From contig MU401512.1 of assembly GCA_022579005.1 (NCBI GenBank), positions 1 to 64,000 on the forward strand: a stretch of DNA of 64,000 nucleotides, in the 5' to 3' direction. Below are positions 10,588 through 23,038 of the stretch, piece after piece (the stretch's first letter is position 1; every line of letters starts with the position of its first letter). The notes under the pieces are model-generated. The model saw only the letters and a program-made list of their open reading frames with translations, made no database searches and was not told where the DNA came from. This DNA comes from Poronia punctata (taxonomy: Eukaryota; Ascomycota; Sordariomycetes; Xylariales; Xylariaceae). A program made the translations under genes and the position numbers.

Positions 10588-12925
10588 ATGGTTGGCCGTT
10601 CAACTTTGAGGTCGAGGGGCAACAAGGAACAGGAGGAGATCGAAGTGGCGCTTGTGGAGGGGCCTCGGTTCGAAAAGGTATCATGGATGAGAGAGCCGCA
10701 TCTGCGAAAGTTGTATGGCATTGCCATGATCTTGATGCTGGGTAGCGTGACGACGGGGTACGATGGAATGCTGGTCAACACATCTCAGCAGATCGACCGG
10801 TGGAAGCAATATTTCCCCCAGACCCAAGTCGGACCCAATAACCCCCAAGCAATCGCAGACAGTTGGTTAGGGTTGCTGGTGAACATTTTCAACATTGGGA
10901 GCGTCCTCAGTTTTTTTGTAACGTAGGTCTCACGATATTCTTGGCCTCCTATCCTCGGTAGGTCGAAGTTGAGGACCTTTCGCTAACCGCACGTGTTTCT
11001 GCAGGCCGTACGTTGCGGATCATTGGGGCCGGAAATCTTCGATAGCCATCGGATGCGCGTTCATGATCGCGGGTGGCGTCGTATCTGCCTTTTGCACTCG
11101 ATACGAAAGTAAGCCTTTGCCCAGTGTGATGATGATACGAGGAGCAAACCGTATACTCACCAGCCATCGGTAGTGTACGTCGCTGGCAGATTTCTGCTCG
11201 GCTTTGGAAACAGGTAAGGACCGAGACCCGAAAGCAACCTTGATTCCTCGCCCCCGACCGGCGTGGAAAATACCAATATCCTTGCTAACATTGCACGCGT
11301 GCCTGCAGTTTGACGCAAATGGCTTCCCCTCTGCTCTTGACGGAAATATGTCATCCGCAACATCGTGGACCTGTCACGGCTGTATACAACTGTTTGGTGA
11401 GTATTGACACGCACCATTATCTCTACTATTTCTATGCTTATGTGATTTAGCTAACTGTTGAAACGTAGTGGAATCTAGGAGCACTCATGGTACGCAAAGG
11501 ACATGGCGGCCCCTATTTCATCTCCACATCCATTCGTCTCACATGTCGTACTCACGCGTTTATAGGTCGCCTGGATAGGCTGGGGCACAGCTAGATTAGA
11601 CACGGACTGGTCGTGGCGATCCATCACACTCTTGCAGGTGCTGCCTTCGCTGGTTCAGCTGGTTTCCCTGCTTTGGATCCCCGAGAGCCCACGTTATCTC
11701 ATGTCCAAGGACCGGCATCGGGAAGCGCTCCACATACTGGCCAAGTACCACTCGGGTGGGAAGAAGCACGACTTGCTCGTCCAGTTCGAGTACCGCGAGA
11801 TCAAGGAAACGCTTGAGATTGAGAAACAAGTCGCCACGTCGGCCGGCTACCTCGATTTTGTCCGCACCCGAGGAAACCGGTGGCGACTGGCCATCCTTAT
11901 TTCCCTCGGTGTTATATCGCAGTATAGCGGAAATGCCTTGTTCTCCAACTATATCGACACCATCTATGAGGGAGCCGGTATCACGGATCAAAACAAGAAG
12001 CTCGCGGTACGTTGGCTACAATCCAAACCCCCTATATACACACTCGCAAGATATATGATCATTCATATCCCTCATCGCCCCCTTTTGTGACATTGCAGTA
12101 TATGTACCACAGCAGCACGCTGACTCCTATTTACAGATCAGCGGAGGCAAGACTATCCTGGATCTGATCGTTACGACGCTTGCAGCACTCAACGTGGACC
12201 GGTTTGGCAGGCGGCCCCTCTTCCTCGTGTCCATATCGGGTATGGTCGTCTCTTTCGCCAGTTGGACGGTGTGCGGCGCTCTATACGAGAACTCGGGCCT
12301 GAAGAACACCACGGCCGGCTGGGCACAGCTCGTCTTCATCTGGCTCTTTGGTATCTCGTATGACATTGGCTTCTCTGGCATGCTTATCGCCTACGCGCTG
12401 GAGGTCCTCCCATTCAACCTGCGCGCCAAGGGCATGATGATCATGAATATGACGGTGCAGGCTGTGCTGGCTCTGAGCAACCAGACCAACAAGATTGCCT
12501 GGAACAGACTGCCTAAGCACTGGTACTTTATGCTCTTTTACACTGTAAGTTGATTTTTCTAACTTTTAGTTTTTCGTTCCGTCCTGATACTCATCAACCC
12601 TTGACCACATACAATCTACTCTATCCCTTCCTACCTCTCTCACCTTAAATCCAAACTCGAATGCCACAGAATAAGAAAATTGGACTAATAAAACCCCGCA
12701 CACGATAAACAGGCCTGGGATTTCCTCGAACTCTGCTTCGTCTACTTCTTCTACGTCGAGACCAAAGGTCCGACACTGGAAGAGATCGCCCGCATATTCG
12801 ACGGCAGGGATGCCGCGGTGGCTAACATCAACATCCGGCAAGTGGAGAAGGAGATCCAGTCGGCGGAGCAAGACGAATTTCTCCACGACGACAATAACGG
12901 GAAGCCTTATCCCGGGGCATTCTGA
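10588..12925 (+). CDS. MFS sugar porter (lactose permease/hexose transporter-like)
   Basis: Plasma-membrane H+/sugar symporter by family; the substrate cannot be told. Eight exons: 10588-10922, 11005-11108, 11174-11213, 11309-11396, 11469-11489, 11566-12006, 12137-12544 and 12713-12925, giving 549 aa, normal for the family. Sugar-porter signatures are restored by splicing: PYVADHWGRKS after TM2, GRFLLGFG before TM4, WIPESPRYLMSK after TM6, NVDRFGRRPLFL after TM8 and FVYFFYVETKGPTLEEI at the end of TM12. The large loop after PESPRYL is cytoplasmic. The fifth exon is only 21 nt (WNLGALM). The N-terminal region before TM1 and the loop following GYDGMLVN match LAC12-like transporters. It stands alone; no sugar-metabolic enzyme lies beside it. 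Confidence 0.92.
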
Positions 12926-13915
12926 TCTCTCTTTTTTCCTTCGCTTTAAATGAGTTTATAAATTTTAAAAGAAAGAAAAAAATATTAATGACGACTATGG
13001 GTGGGGAAAGGGGGAAGAAAAAGGGAAGAACAAAAAGAATTTGGCGGGCGTTTTTTTCTTTTCTTTCTTTCTTTCTGATACCCCACACACACTCTCTCTC
13101 TCTCTATTTATCAATCAAGCCTTAGAATTCTTGTTCATGTTTCTCAATCTCTCTCGCTTTTATTATTACTTAATACGCTCTCTTACTATGTTTACGAGTA
13201 CCATTACCTTCTTACCTAGGTATGCTTAGTATTTACATGATGCTGCAGCATTGTATATGCATGTATGCATGCATGCAAAACGCACGATACCTTGGGTTTG
13301 AGAGTCACATGAGAGAAGGAGGGAGGGGTATTTTTGCGGAGTTTTGAGGGGTTTAGCGGCATATTCTTCTTCTTCTTCTTCTGTTTTCTTGGAATGGAAA
13401 TTGAGGGGGGGGGGTAAAAAAAAACCTGTTGTTACATACTTGTCTTTTGAAATTGGAGACACACACACACACACATATACACACACATAGTACTCTCGAT
13501 GAGCGATGAAAGCTCTTTTAGGCTAATTACCTAAACCTACCTAGGTACATACATACATAACAAGAACAGGAAGGGGGACTTTTTGAACCGATCAACATGT
13601 TTTCCCTTTCCTTTTTCGGTTTGCGTTTGCGTTTGCGTTTCCGTTTTGCTTGTTCCGTTCGTCCAAAGGTACATATGTACCTGTATATAACTCAACCCCA
13701 TCTTTTTTGATTTGATCAGACAAGACAAGACAAGACATATAGGAATTGCTGCAAAAGAAAAGCGTAATCGTGACAATTATACTCGTATGTAGCTCATACA
13801 AAGCAATCGGTATCGATGGTCGCGACATCTTATCTTACATGTAATGTAAGAGTGTTTTTCCTTTTCTCTCTTTTCTTTCGCAATACGGTTTAGGTTTTTT
13901 TTTTTTTTTTCAATT
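12926..13915. other. Intergenic, low-complexity
   Basis: Between the convergent sugar porter and dynamin genes. It holds many simple sequences: purine-rich runs near 13000, CTTT/CT runs at 13055-13105, a GGGG run at 13405, (CA)n at 13460-13485, GTTTGC repeats at 13619-13640, GACAA repeats at 13720-13737 and a T run at 13895. No gene is supportable. Confidence 0.6.
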
Positions 13916-16900
13916 TTAAACCATATATTCATCCTCATCAACATCGACTTCATCGACGACTGCGGCTCCAGCAAAAGTAGTAGTAGCAGTTGTATGAGAG
14001 TTGGTAACAGTATCGGCACCTGCACCTGATGATCTCTCTAGACTGTTGATACTCTTCATTGCTTCGGAGAGTTTCTCGATCTCGCCCCGGAGTTGTTCTC
14101 GGAGTCGGGAGGTGTTTTCGTCTTCTTCCATTAGGTTTTCGTAGACGTTTTCTTTTTCTTTGGGGGGGGCGGGGGAGTGTTAGTAATTAGGTATTTCAAT
14201 CAAACAACTGCATTAAGCAAACAACAAGAAGAATAAGAAACGTATAAGAAAGAAAAAAAAAAGGGAAAGAAGAAAGGGAGGGGGTATATGGAAATAAAGA
14301 AAGAAAGAAAAAAAGAAAAAAAAAACCCTTACCATCCCTTCCCCCCTTCCCCCTAAGCTGTTCCCAAAACCAATAATCCAACTCGGAACTCCCCATCTTC
14401 CTCAGGAGGAAGGAATTCACATTCATGGTCACGCCCTCGACGAACCTCATGGCAGAAGTCAGGTAATACCCCCTAACGAAAGCCGCGACCTCGATCTCCG
14501 TCTCGTACGGGTCCTTCCCGATGCGCGGGAGATGTAGGTTCAGCATCTTCTGTTCTTTCATCCTCTCCTCGTCCGTCATCTGCTCCACGCGCTTGATCTC
14601 GTAGTCCCAGTCTATTAGGGTCAGGGCCTTTAACCGATGGATACTCCGCCCGCGCTGGAGCTGGGCCAGTTCCGAGGCCTTGTGCCGCTTGAACGTCTCC
14701 TCGTTCATCGTGTACATCTGGTAAGTCTCCTGGTCGTAGATCTCGGAGAGGCGGGCGCGCTGGATGGTTACGATGTTGTTGATGAATGTGGAGAGATGTT
14801 CTTGGCATTTCTTGTAGATGAGGCGACGGCGCAGGACCCCGAGGGAGGATTCGAGGGCGAGGTTGGTGGTTTGGGAGAGGAGGTCGGCGGTTCGCGAGAT
14901 GTACGTTTCCAGCGGGAGGTGCCATTTTTGGACGGCGGTTAGACAGAGTTTTTCGCGGACTTGGTCGGGGACTAGGTCGCGGGGCATGCCGGGGCGTTCT
15001 GGGCGGAGGTGGTGTTTGTTAGTCAAAAGGAGTGGAAGGGGAGGGAAGGGAAGGAGGAAGGGGGAAAAAGTGAGGAAAGAAAAAACGTACGCATCTTTCT
15101 AACCTCCCGACGGATCTCGTCAATGTCCATGGCAGGATATCCCAGTCTTCGGAACTGGCTAAACGGGTTTTGCTGTGGTTCAGTGGCTTGTAACGCGGGT
15201 GAAGCTACTGCGGCGGAAAAGCTGGTTTCTTGCTTAATAGCAGTAGGAGTAGTAGGTGTTGCTCCTGCTCCTGTTTCACCATTAACCATATGTCTTCTTT
15301 TCGCAGGACTTTGACTCGGACTCGGACGCATGGTGGAGTCGCTGGGCCGAGGACGTTTCGAAGGCGTGACTGTGACGGCCGAGACTTCGGTATCGGTCTC
15401 GGAGAGATCAATCGTCTGGGCGGTCGGTTCCTTGATACGGCATGTGGGCTTGATCTTAACAATGATATCCCAGAATTGATTATTCAAGTCGTTCCATTTT
15501 GACGAGAAGTCGGATTCCTTAATTGCCAGCTTCGTCCGTGCTAGGAATGTGTCGAGACTCTTTTTTACTTCGTCTGTTGTTTTTTGCAAATTGTTAGTAA
15601 ATCTGATTTCTTTTCTTTTTTTATCTTCTAGGTCGATTTAAGAACTTACGCTCAACATTAGCCGGAAGCTCCGGTAGGTCAGAGAGCTGACTTTCAACCT
15701 CTCTCAAACGGTTATACACCTTCGTTTTAATAGAAGGCAAACTTCGACAGAACGCATCTCCCAGTTGTCGCGAGATATATTCGCCCAAGAGGTCTACACC
15801 GCAACGACTTTTAAACGGGTCGAATTCAGCCGGCCAAGTGCCTATCTCATGACTAAAAAATAGCTCCTCGTAGTTACTCGCGCTCTCAAGTGCCTCATTC
15901 GGAGGACGAGAGGTAGCGAAGAAGCCATGGCCAACAGACTGTTTCTCTCCACGGAACATGGCCAGCCATTGTGCCTCGTTTTCGGGTGCAAGCTTATCTG
16001 CCTTTGTCATGATGCCTATGGTCCGATCGGCCGCCTTAGATTCGCGAATGATTCCTAAAGAAATGGAATTCTCTGGGTCGGCATTCATGGGCAGCGCCCA
16101 CATGATGATGGCCGTCTCTCGGCGGATGTAGTCACGTGTCAGGTTTCGGACTACTTTGACTATGTACTCATCATCTTCTTGATCGGGCGAGAGGAAGACG
16201 CCTGGCAGGTCGTAGAAACTTAGGTCGGGTAGCTCTGGACCTTTGATCTCTAGGGAGATGATGTTGGGGGAAAACTGAGCGGCTGCCTTTCGAGTTGCCT
16301 CTGTAGGGCGTTGTTAAAGTAGTCAGCACAAGGGTATAATAAGGAAAGACCTCCACTTACCATCAAGGTCCATCTCCTTGGCCACAGACCCCTCGCCCGG
16401 TACATAAAGCTCATGGTCAGAGTTAGGATTCAGTATAGCCACCTGGGCCCATCTCAACACCTCTTCAATTTCAGCCGGGTTGAAGATGGTCTTGAAGATC
16501 TTCGTATCCCGGTGCGATTTCTTAAACCACGGAGGAAACGGGTTGCTTGCAGTGACATCCGACTTCTTAATCTTACCCTTGGGCTGGAACTCGTAGTCCT
16601 GTTGAAGAGAAACGGTACAACTCCAATGAGTATTGTTGCTCGCAATGAGACGAATGTGGAGAGGACATCGCGTGCCCACACCCGCACTTCGTGGCAGATT
16701 CACTCTCGCCAGACCGGACATCAAGCTGGACTTGCCAGCAGACTGATCACCCACGAGAACCAACTCGGGCAGGGCTGCCACGTGAGACACGCCCAGACGT
16801 TGGAGATCGCCTAGCGTATCGTTGAATGCACGGAGTTTCATACCGATGTCGGTGAAGGTAGTGTGTGCGAAGCTCTGGTGAGCAAAGCTCCCATCTGCAT

Positions 16901-17288
16901 TCTGGGTAGATGACGGACTTCCGGTCAACATGTTGTTACCGCCGGGAAGAGCTCTCATTTCTAACAACATCGGTTCCTGTTCCTCCATGTCGTCTTCAGT
17001 TCCCCGATGATGACGAGTCTCGGCACTGGCTTCAATAAAGTGTTAGTCGATAACATGGAAAGAATAGTATGTTGAAGTGGTGAGACGGAATAAATACTCA
17101 CGAGCATGAGATCGTATAAACGACACTGAAGCTGAATGCGTATCAATGAGTTCGTCTGTAGGGAACTTGCGAGACGGTGGCGGTCCCATCGTGTTGGAGC
17201 CGATGGAGGGTGTATTACCGGTAAGTAATGGTGTGGGCCCCGGCGTCGGTGTTGACGTTGGTTCCTTCTTGATGAGTTTCCGTGCCAT
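13916..17288 (-). CDS. Dynamin superfamily GTPase (Mx/Vps1-related)
   Basis: A large GTPase expected to self-assemble on membranes. Six exons: 17288-17102, 17029-16361, 16300-15650, 15573-15091, 14998-14333 and 14151-13916, giving 963 aa; all five introns are in phase 1. The G domain has G1 GDQSAGKSS at about residue 156, G3 DLPGV at 316 and G4 TKAD at 384, followed by the stalk (RQLGDAFCRSLPSIKTKVY). Between the two stalk halves, after a KWNDLNNQFWDIIVKIKP segment, sits a Ser/Pro/Arg-rich disordered stretch of about 100 residues (TPSKRPRPSDS, SPAKRRHM) where a typical dynamin carries a PH domain or loop. The second stalk half and a GED-like helix follow (RGYYLTSAMRFVEGVTMNV), and the tail is acidic. 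The last acceptor can slip by 6 nt in frame. This architecture matches the numerous Mx-like dynamins of ascomycetes rather than Dnm1 or Vps1 themselves. Confidence 0.9.
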
Positions 17289-18845
17289 ATTGCTTATTGT
17301 AGTAAGACTTTGGAAATCTCACACAACAACGTATATGACAAAGGAATGAATGTTCCTATGCTGATAGCAGTAGTAGGATTTGCAGCAGTCAGTGCATAGG
17401 AGAATTCAAGCGTCTCAAGAGCCTTCGATGTCTTGATACACCAGCGCAGTGGGGACTCGGGGGGTGAGGATAGAAAGATGCAGAGGATGATGCAGGATGA
17501 GAGTTACAGAAACGAATAAACCCCAGAATACTGCAACCAAGTCCACAAAACAGGAACAGATTATGACAACAGTAGACAAGGTGGAATTACATGTAGGTTG
17601 GATAGTAGATAGAGAGAGGTAGAGAAGAGAATGCGAGGTGGTGTGTGAAAACATGGGCGTTTGCAAAGGTGTTGGGGATTAGGTAGTCAAGGTACTGGCT
17701 CTCAAGAGTCAAGGGAGTGACCGTCGAGGCACCCCAGGGGCCCAGAATGTAGGTACCTCTCTCAGTTTTGTACAAGTACCTCATTTTTGCGAGGATCCTC
17801 GGCAGAGAGTTAGGAATTACTAGTATCATCCGGTGAAATGCTATCAAAGTCTCGAGTCCAGCCGCAGTCTTGTGTAGCAGAGACTTGAGATGGCCGGGGG
17901 GCGGTCTAAGCTGCTACAGTGGGGCCTGTGAATTCTATGACTTGATTGGTTGGCCGTTCCTAAACAGGAATTCACGACATCTCCTACAATTTGTATGGGA
18001 GTTTGTGAATCTTGCGTGAACTTGGGCATAGGCAGCAGTTTATTGCTCCGAGTTATCACATGTATCTTGTACTTGCTAAGAGATGTTGTCAGGCCCCTCA
18101 TCTTGTAGTCATGTCTATCAATCTATCAATAAAATAAGTAGCTAAATAGCTATCTTACAGTTCTTACCTAGCGTGCACTTTAACATACAAACATTCGAGT
18201 ACGCATCGCCAGCAGCAGACTAGGTTAAGTAAAAGGCCAACATATGTACGATGCATATGTACTTGTATGTGATATCAACTTAATTGACATGACAAAGACA
18301 CATCCCCTTCAAAGAATTTAAATGTTATACATAAATCTCCTTGATTTATCAGTACAAAGCTACATGTGCCCCTTGGTCCTACAAGTAGGTCAAGGACTTC
18401 TGGCAGTTCATCGAGGGAAAATAACGCATGTCTCCCAAACCATAAAAGCTCCACGTGTGCTATCCAAGCATACATTGACAATAGGACAAGTCTCCAAGGG
18501 CCAATCTACTACAGCTTGAGAAACACCACGACAAAAATCCTTACAAATATAGCTTCATGCAGACCATACTCATACCCTAGATTCCAGCACGTGAGAATCC
18601 CCAATCACCATGGTTAAAACGCCTATGCCTATCATGTTCTATATATCCGAACATATCCCAGCCATCGCAGCGCAGTCATATACGCAGAATACCCGAGCAA
18701 ATACCCCAAGAGATTGGTGTTTATTGTTTGGTGATATCAATAGCTATCCCAGCCCATCTTTGGCAATAGCGGCTGACGTATGATATAAATCGTCTTGCCA
18801 TCTTGGTGGTAGGCAAGAGGCCCAAATTGTTTACCTGGGCGCCTG
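17289..18845. other. Intergenic
   Basis: About 1.5 kb between the dynamin start and the lipid phosphatase stop. ORFs are short and show no domain, signal or splice consistency. Several 'acatgta/tatgtac' words occur near 18240-18270. Nothing else is seen. Confidence 0.5.
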
Positions 18846-19846
18846 TCAGCTCTGGATTCTCTCTTCTCGTAAATCGGCCATCTCGTACCCAACATTCCGA
18901 CCCACTATGGGGCCACCTTCCTCCTCATCCCGCACTCTCCGCCACCCGTCGTCATCTTCGCGTCCAATATCCGGTGGAGGATAGGGCTCGTGACATTCCC
19001 GGCTGCCAAGTCTCGGCCAGTATCGTCGATAGCTCCAGACAGCGACAGTGAAGCCCAGGAGTGAGCCTACGCACACATCATAGACATCATGGCGGTAGTC
19101 CTCGCAACGACTTATGGCAATCATAGCCGCCCCGACCAACGGCGTTAGACATAATAGCGCTCGGCCAAGATCTTTCTTGTCGCGGAATATCCTCAACTGG
19201 CCGGCCAAGAAGCACGCCAGATATCCCAGACCGCTAAAGGAGAAGCTAGAATGGCCCGACGGGAACGACCGCCAGCCGTCGTGGAGCGTATGATGATCGG
19301 TTTCGGTACACACTTCGAAGGTGACGAGCATGTCTGGTTTCGTACCGGCCGCGGGCTTACATCGGGCTATAAGGTCGGGCCGCGGTCGACCAACGGCATT
19401 CTTGACGACATCGGTAAGGAACGAAGTGAGAATCAAGGCGATGGCAAGACCAAGGATTGTACTGTGATGCTTGTGGAACGAAGCTCGCGTAATGCTGTTG
19501 TACACGAGGACCACTGCCAACGGAACGAAAGCGGCATAGACCATGTTCAGCCAGACAGGAACTCGCTCGACTTCGGCGTGGGGAAAGGCAATGTCCAAAT
19601 TGTTGATATAGAACATGCGATGAAAGGGCTCGACGAAGAAGACCAGGACCATGTAGGCCGCCAGGAGGGAGCCGAAACCCAGGTAGTCAGGCGCATAAGA
19701 ATGCTGTCGTAGATTGACGTCGCCGTTAGTCAATGTCCCTAACCTAAAATATTACTAGGAGGGGGTCAATGGCTTACCGTCCAGAATCTGACGAATGACG
19801 ACAAGACGCCACCATCGCGGCCGGAAGGGTGGTTGAGGGGGGCCAT
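18846..19846 (-). CDS. PAP2 lipid phosphate phosphatase (LPP1/DPP1-like)
   Basis: Dephosphorylates phosphatidate, diacylglycerol pyrophosphate or lysophosphatidate at an internal membrane. Two exons: 19846-19778 (23 codons, MAPLNHPSGRDGG start) and 19703-18846, with a phase 0 intron, giving 308 aa. The junction reads RFWT-HSYAPDYLGFG, the usual family N-terminus. The three phosphatase motifs are complete: KNAVGRPRP (KX6RP), PSGHS and SRCEDYRHDVYDV (SRX5HX3D). About six hydrophobic segments surround them, and the C-terminal tail is charged and cytoplasmic. The short upstream exon is chosen over a start at 19733 because that one would retain the branch site CTAAC as coding and lacks the conserved FW segment. 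Confidence 0.93.
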
Positions 19847-20511
19847 TGTCGTTAGTCACCGTCTACGGATGGCCCTGAAAGCATTCCACAGCATGGCCAG
19901 AATACAATGATTTAGACCGAGCGGCCGCTATCTAGTGAATTCCTCACAAGCAACAGCAAAACATCACGAGCGCTCCTTGCAAAATCAATAGGATTCATCC
20001 GGGTATGGATAGACGGTGTAGAACACATCCAAGGGCACGCGACAAGTGTCAAGAGTTATTGCACGAAGGAAGCTGCTGTCAGCTGCCAAAACAGCGAAAT
20101 GGGAGCTGTACGATGGCCGCCAAGCTAGAGGTACCCGGAAGGGAATTGGCTGGCGGGCCGCCCACTAATAGAAGCACTGAGCGCTCTTCTACCCGGCGTT
20201 GTTTAGTGAATGGGTGTACGAGTATTCAAAACATCATCCTGCATCACGAATCCTACCTATTACCCTGCAAACATGCGCCCGTTGCGATTTCGTACAATCT
20301 TTCATCACTGCTGCTAATCTTCCTCACAAGGTTTGCGACCAAGTGGCGTCGACTAGGTAGGTAGGTAGTAAAGTACTACATACACGTAGGCGTCCTCTCG
20401 AATCCGGCAATTTCCCATCGAAAAAAGCGAAATTTCAACCCGACACTACAATCATCGATTCTCATCACGTATACACGAAGCGGGTGAAATGTGGAATGCC
20501 TGACCACAATC
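19847..20511. other. Divergent promoter region
   Basis: About 660 bp between the minus-strand lipid phosphatase and the plus-strand FF-domain gene, so it should hold both promoters. A GTAGGTAGGTAGTA run lies at about 20358. No clear TATA box is seen on either side. Confidence 0.5.
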
Positions 20512-22287
20512 ATGTTAAAATCGACATATAAGCCGTCCCCGGGCCTGGCCGCGCCTTTACCTCCCGGCTGGACGGAACACAAAGCTCCCACTGGCCATAC
20601 ATACTACTATAATGAAAACACCAAAGAGTCCACATACACACGTCCAGGCACAAGTATACCGACCGCGCCATCCGCGCCGTCTACAGGGCAACCACAGGAT
20701 CCTCACTTGAGCTTCTATCAATACTCGACTGTTCCCCGACTCTCCGATCCCGCTGCCGCGAATGCTTTCCTCGCCCAATATGACCCTGCTCGACAACGTC
20801 AGTCTCATGGTCACAACCCCAACCCTAGAGGATCCCATCGTGGACCCGATGGGAGAGATCGACCACGACCTCAACCCGTCGACAAGCCCAAATCCAAAGT
20901 ACCTATTCCTGGCTGCGAACCCTGGGTCCTGGTGTATACCAAATATGGTCGCCGTTTTGTCTACAATCCAGTGAAAAATGCTAGTTACTGGCGCATCCCC
21001 GAAAAAGTCATGAAAGGGGTGCTCGAGCTGGATATTAATGGAATTAAGCAAAAAGTCGGCAGTACCGATCTAGAGGATCAAACATTAGAAGATGCGCCCG
21101 GCGGACAGACACCTGTAGAGGGGCCGCAGGGTAATCAGGGTACTCCAGAGGGTGCTGCCGGGGACAACGCCGAGCTAGATTCCGACTACGAGGAGGTTGA
21201 AGTAACAGACGACGAAGACGAAGAAGCGGGCGAAAACAGCAACAAGCGCCTACGAGAAGACGAAGCCGGAGAGGACCACGATTCGAATGCGCCGAAGCGT
21301 CAGCGAACCGAGGATCCCGCCGACGATATGCCAGTCGAATTCAACGAAGAAGATATTGCGTATCAGTTACAAGCCATGGGTGAAGATTACGGATTGGATG
21401 CCGGGGAATATGACGACGGAAATCAGGAAGATTGGCCTGAAGGGGCTGAGGGGCTACCCTTTTCGGAGACGGATGCGAAGGAACTCTTCAAGGACCTCCT
21501 CAATGACTTCGGCATCAACCCCTATTCGTCGTGGGACAAGTTGGTCGAAGAGGGCCGCATCATCGACGATGCTAGATATACAATATTGGGCACGATGAAG
21601 GAGCGAAAGGAAGTATGGGAAGAGTGGAGCCGAGAACGTATCCAAGTACTCAGAGAACAACGGGCCAAGGAAGAGAAGAAGGATCCACGGATACCGTATC
21701 TCGCCTTTCTTCAGCAAAAAGCGACGCCGAAGCTTTACTGGAAAGAGTTCCGAAGGAAATACAAAAAGGAAGATGCCATGCGCGACATGTCTCTGAGCGA
21801 CAGGGACAGAGAGGATTTGTATCGGAAATACATTGACAGGTTGAAACTTGCCGAGGAAACTCGAAAGAGAGACTTGACGAACCTATTGAAGGAGGTTCCT
21901 GCTCGTGTCCTCAACAATCAGACGCTTCTCGAAAATCTACCGGGTCAATTGCTGGCAGACGTGCGCTATATCAGCCTTGACCCTAAGATTCGCGATTCAA
22001 TGTTGGCTGTCTACATCAAAGGCTTGGGGCCACCACCAGAAGCGGACGAAGAGGAGGACGAGTCGGCAAGGAAGGCGAGAGAAGAGCGGCGTAAACGTGA
22101 AAAGGCCCTGGCCGAGCGCGAGCGCGTCGTGGCGGAAGAGAAGCGAAGACAGAGACGACAACTGGAAATTGGTAAAGCTGCTTTGCGAGAAGAGGAGAGG
22201 GAGCTGGACAGGGCCAACCAGGTTGGGAAAAGGGGGCTCCAAAGCCAGTTACTAGCAGCTCAAGAGAAGATGAGTGAAGCGTCGTGA
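20512..22287 (+). CDS. WW/FF-domain splicing factor (dre4/TCERG1-like)
   Basis: Spliceosome-associated nuclear protein related to S. pombe Dre4 and human TCERG1. Single exon, 591 aa from the ATG at 20512; the frame is open a little further upstream but without an ATG. A WW domain (about residues 15-45: LPPGWTEHKAPTGHTYYYN, then YTRP) has Tyr in place of the second Trp, as in Dre4. A degenerate WW-like segment follows at about 140-170 (EPWVLVYTKYGRRFVYNP). A long acidic region with a basic NLS-like PKRQR lies before the FF domains: DAKELFKDLLNDFGINPYSS, RIPYLAFLQQKATPKLYWKE, and a third around TNLLKEVPARVLNN. The C-terminus is a charged coiled-coil ending in QLLAAQEKMSEAS. No introns are seen. 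Confidence 0.92.
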   Translation: MLKSTYKPSPGLAAPLPPGWTEHKAPTGHTYYYNENTKESTYTRPGTSIPTAPSAPSTGQPQDPHLSFYQYSTVPRLSDPAAANAFLAQYDPARQRQSHGHNPNPRGSHRGPDGRDRPRPQPVDKPKSKVPIPGCEPWVLVYTKYGRRFVYNPVKNASYWRIPEKVMKGVLELDINGIKQKVGSTDLEDQTLEDAPGGQTPVEGPQGNQGTPEGAAGDNAELDSDYEEVEVTDDEDEEAGENSNKRLREDEAGEDHDSNAPKRQRTEDPADDMPVEFNEEDIAYQLQAMGEDYGLDAGEYDDGNQEDWPEGAEGLPFSETDAKELFKDLLNDFGINPYSSWDKLVEEGRIIDDARYTILGTMKERKEVWEEWSRERIQVLREQRAKEEKKDPRIPYLAFLQQKATPKLYWKEFRRKYKKEDAMRDMSLSDRDREDLYRKYIDRLKLAEETRKRDLTNLLKEVPARVLNNQTLLENLPGQLLADVRYISLDPKIRDSMLAVYIKGLGPPPEADEEEDESARKAREERRKREKALAERERVVAEEKRRQRRQLEIGKAALREEERELDRANQVGKRGLQSQLLAAQEKMSEAS

Positions 22288-22530
22288 GCACATGATATTC
22301 TCTATCTATTTACGTACGCATTGCAAAATAGAAATAATCAGTTTGACCTCAATGATACGCGATATATATTACTATTGTAATCTTCTTCCTCTATTCATCT
22401 TCACAACGCTAAATAATTACGAGACAAATGTTACAACCTGTTCCCATGGCAGTTTTCACTTGCCCAGGTTTCTATGAGAAACATACCATCCTCACAACTT
22501 CCCCCGAGCACTACCAGTCTCATCAGGTAG

Positions 22531-22965
22531 TCACACGAGGTAATGATCGAACCATTGAACAGCCTGGTAAAAGGCCTGTTCCTTGGCAAACTTCTGATCC
22601 TTCTTGGTAATATCGCTGCGGACAGCGAAACCATGGTTGACGCCCGAAAACAAATTAATCTGGTACGGCCTGCCGGTATCCTTCAGGATGGCCTCCGTCT
22701 CGTGGCGCTTTTCGGCGGGGAAGATATGGTCCGTCTCGGCAGCGGCAATGGAAATAGGACCCTTGAATCCACGGAGCTCTTCCTCGTCGACGTAGGACGG
22801 ATGAGCCATGAACCCGACTTCGATGTCCGGATAATGACGGGCGAGGTACTAAAAACATTAAACCAAACCAATCAGCGTCTTTTTCTTCTCTTGCCTTCCC
22901 TTCCCTTCCCTTCCTTTCCCTTCCTTTCCCTTCCTTTGGGGGGGGGGGGGGGGCGGGGGGGGGGG

Positions 22966-23038
<73 letters not shown>

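Noticed and set aside
19251..19712. A 153-codon plus-strand ORF
   Set aside because: It lies wholly opposite the lipid phosphatase exon, whose motifs are complete on the minus strand.
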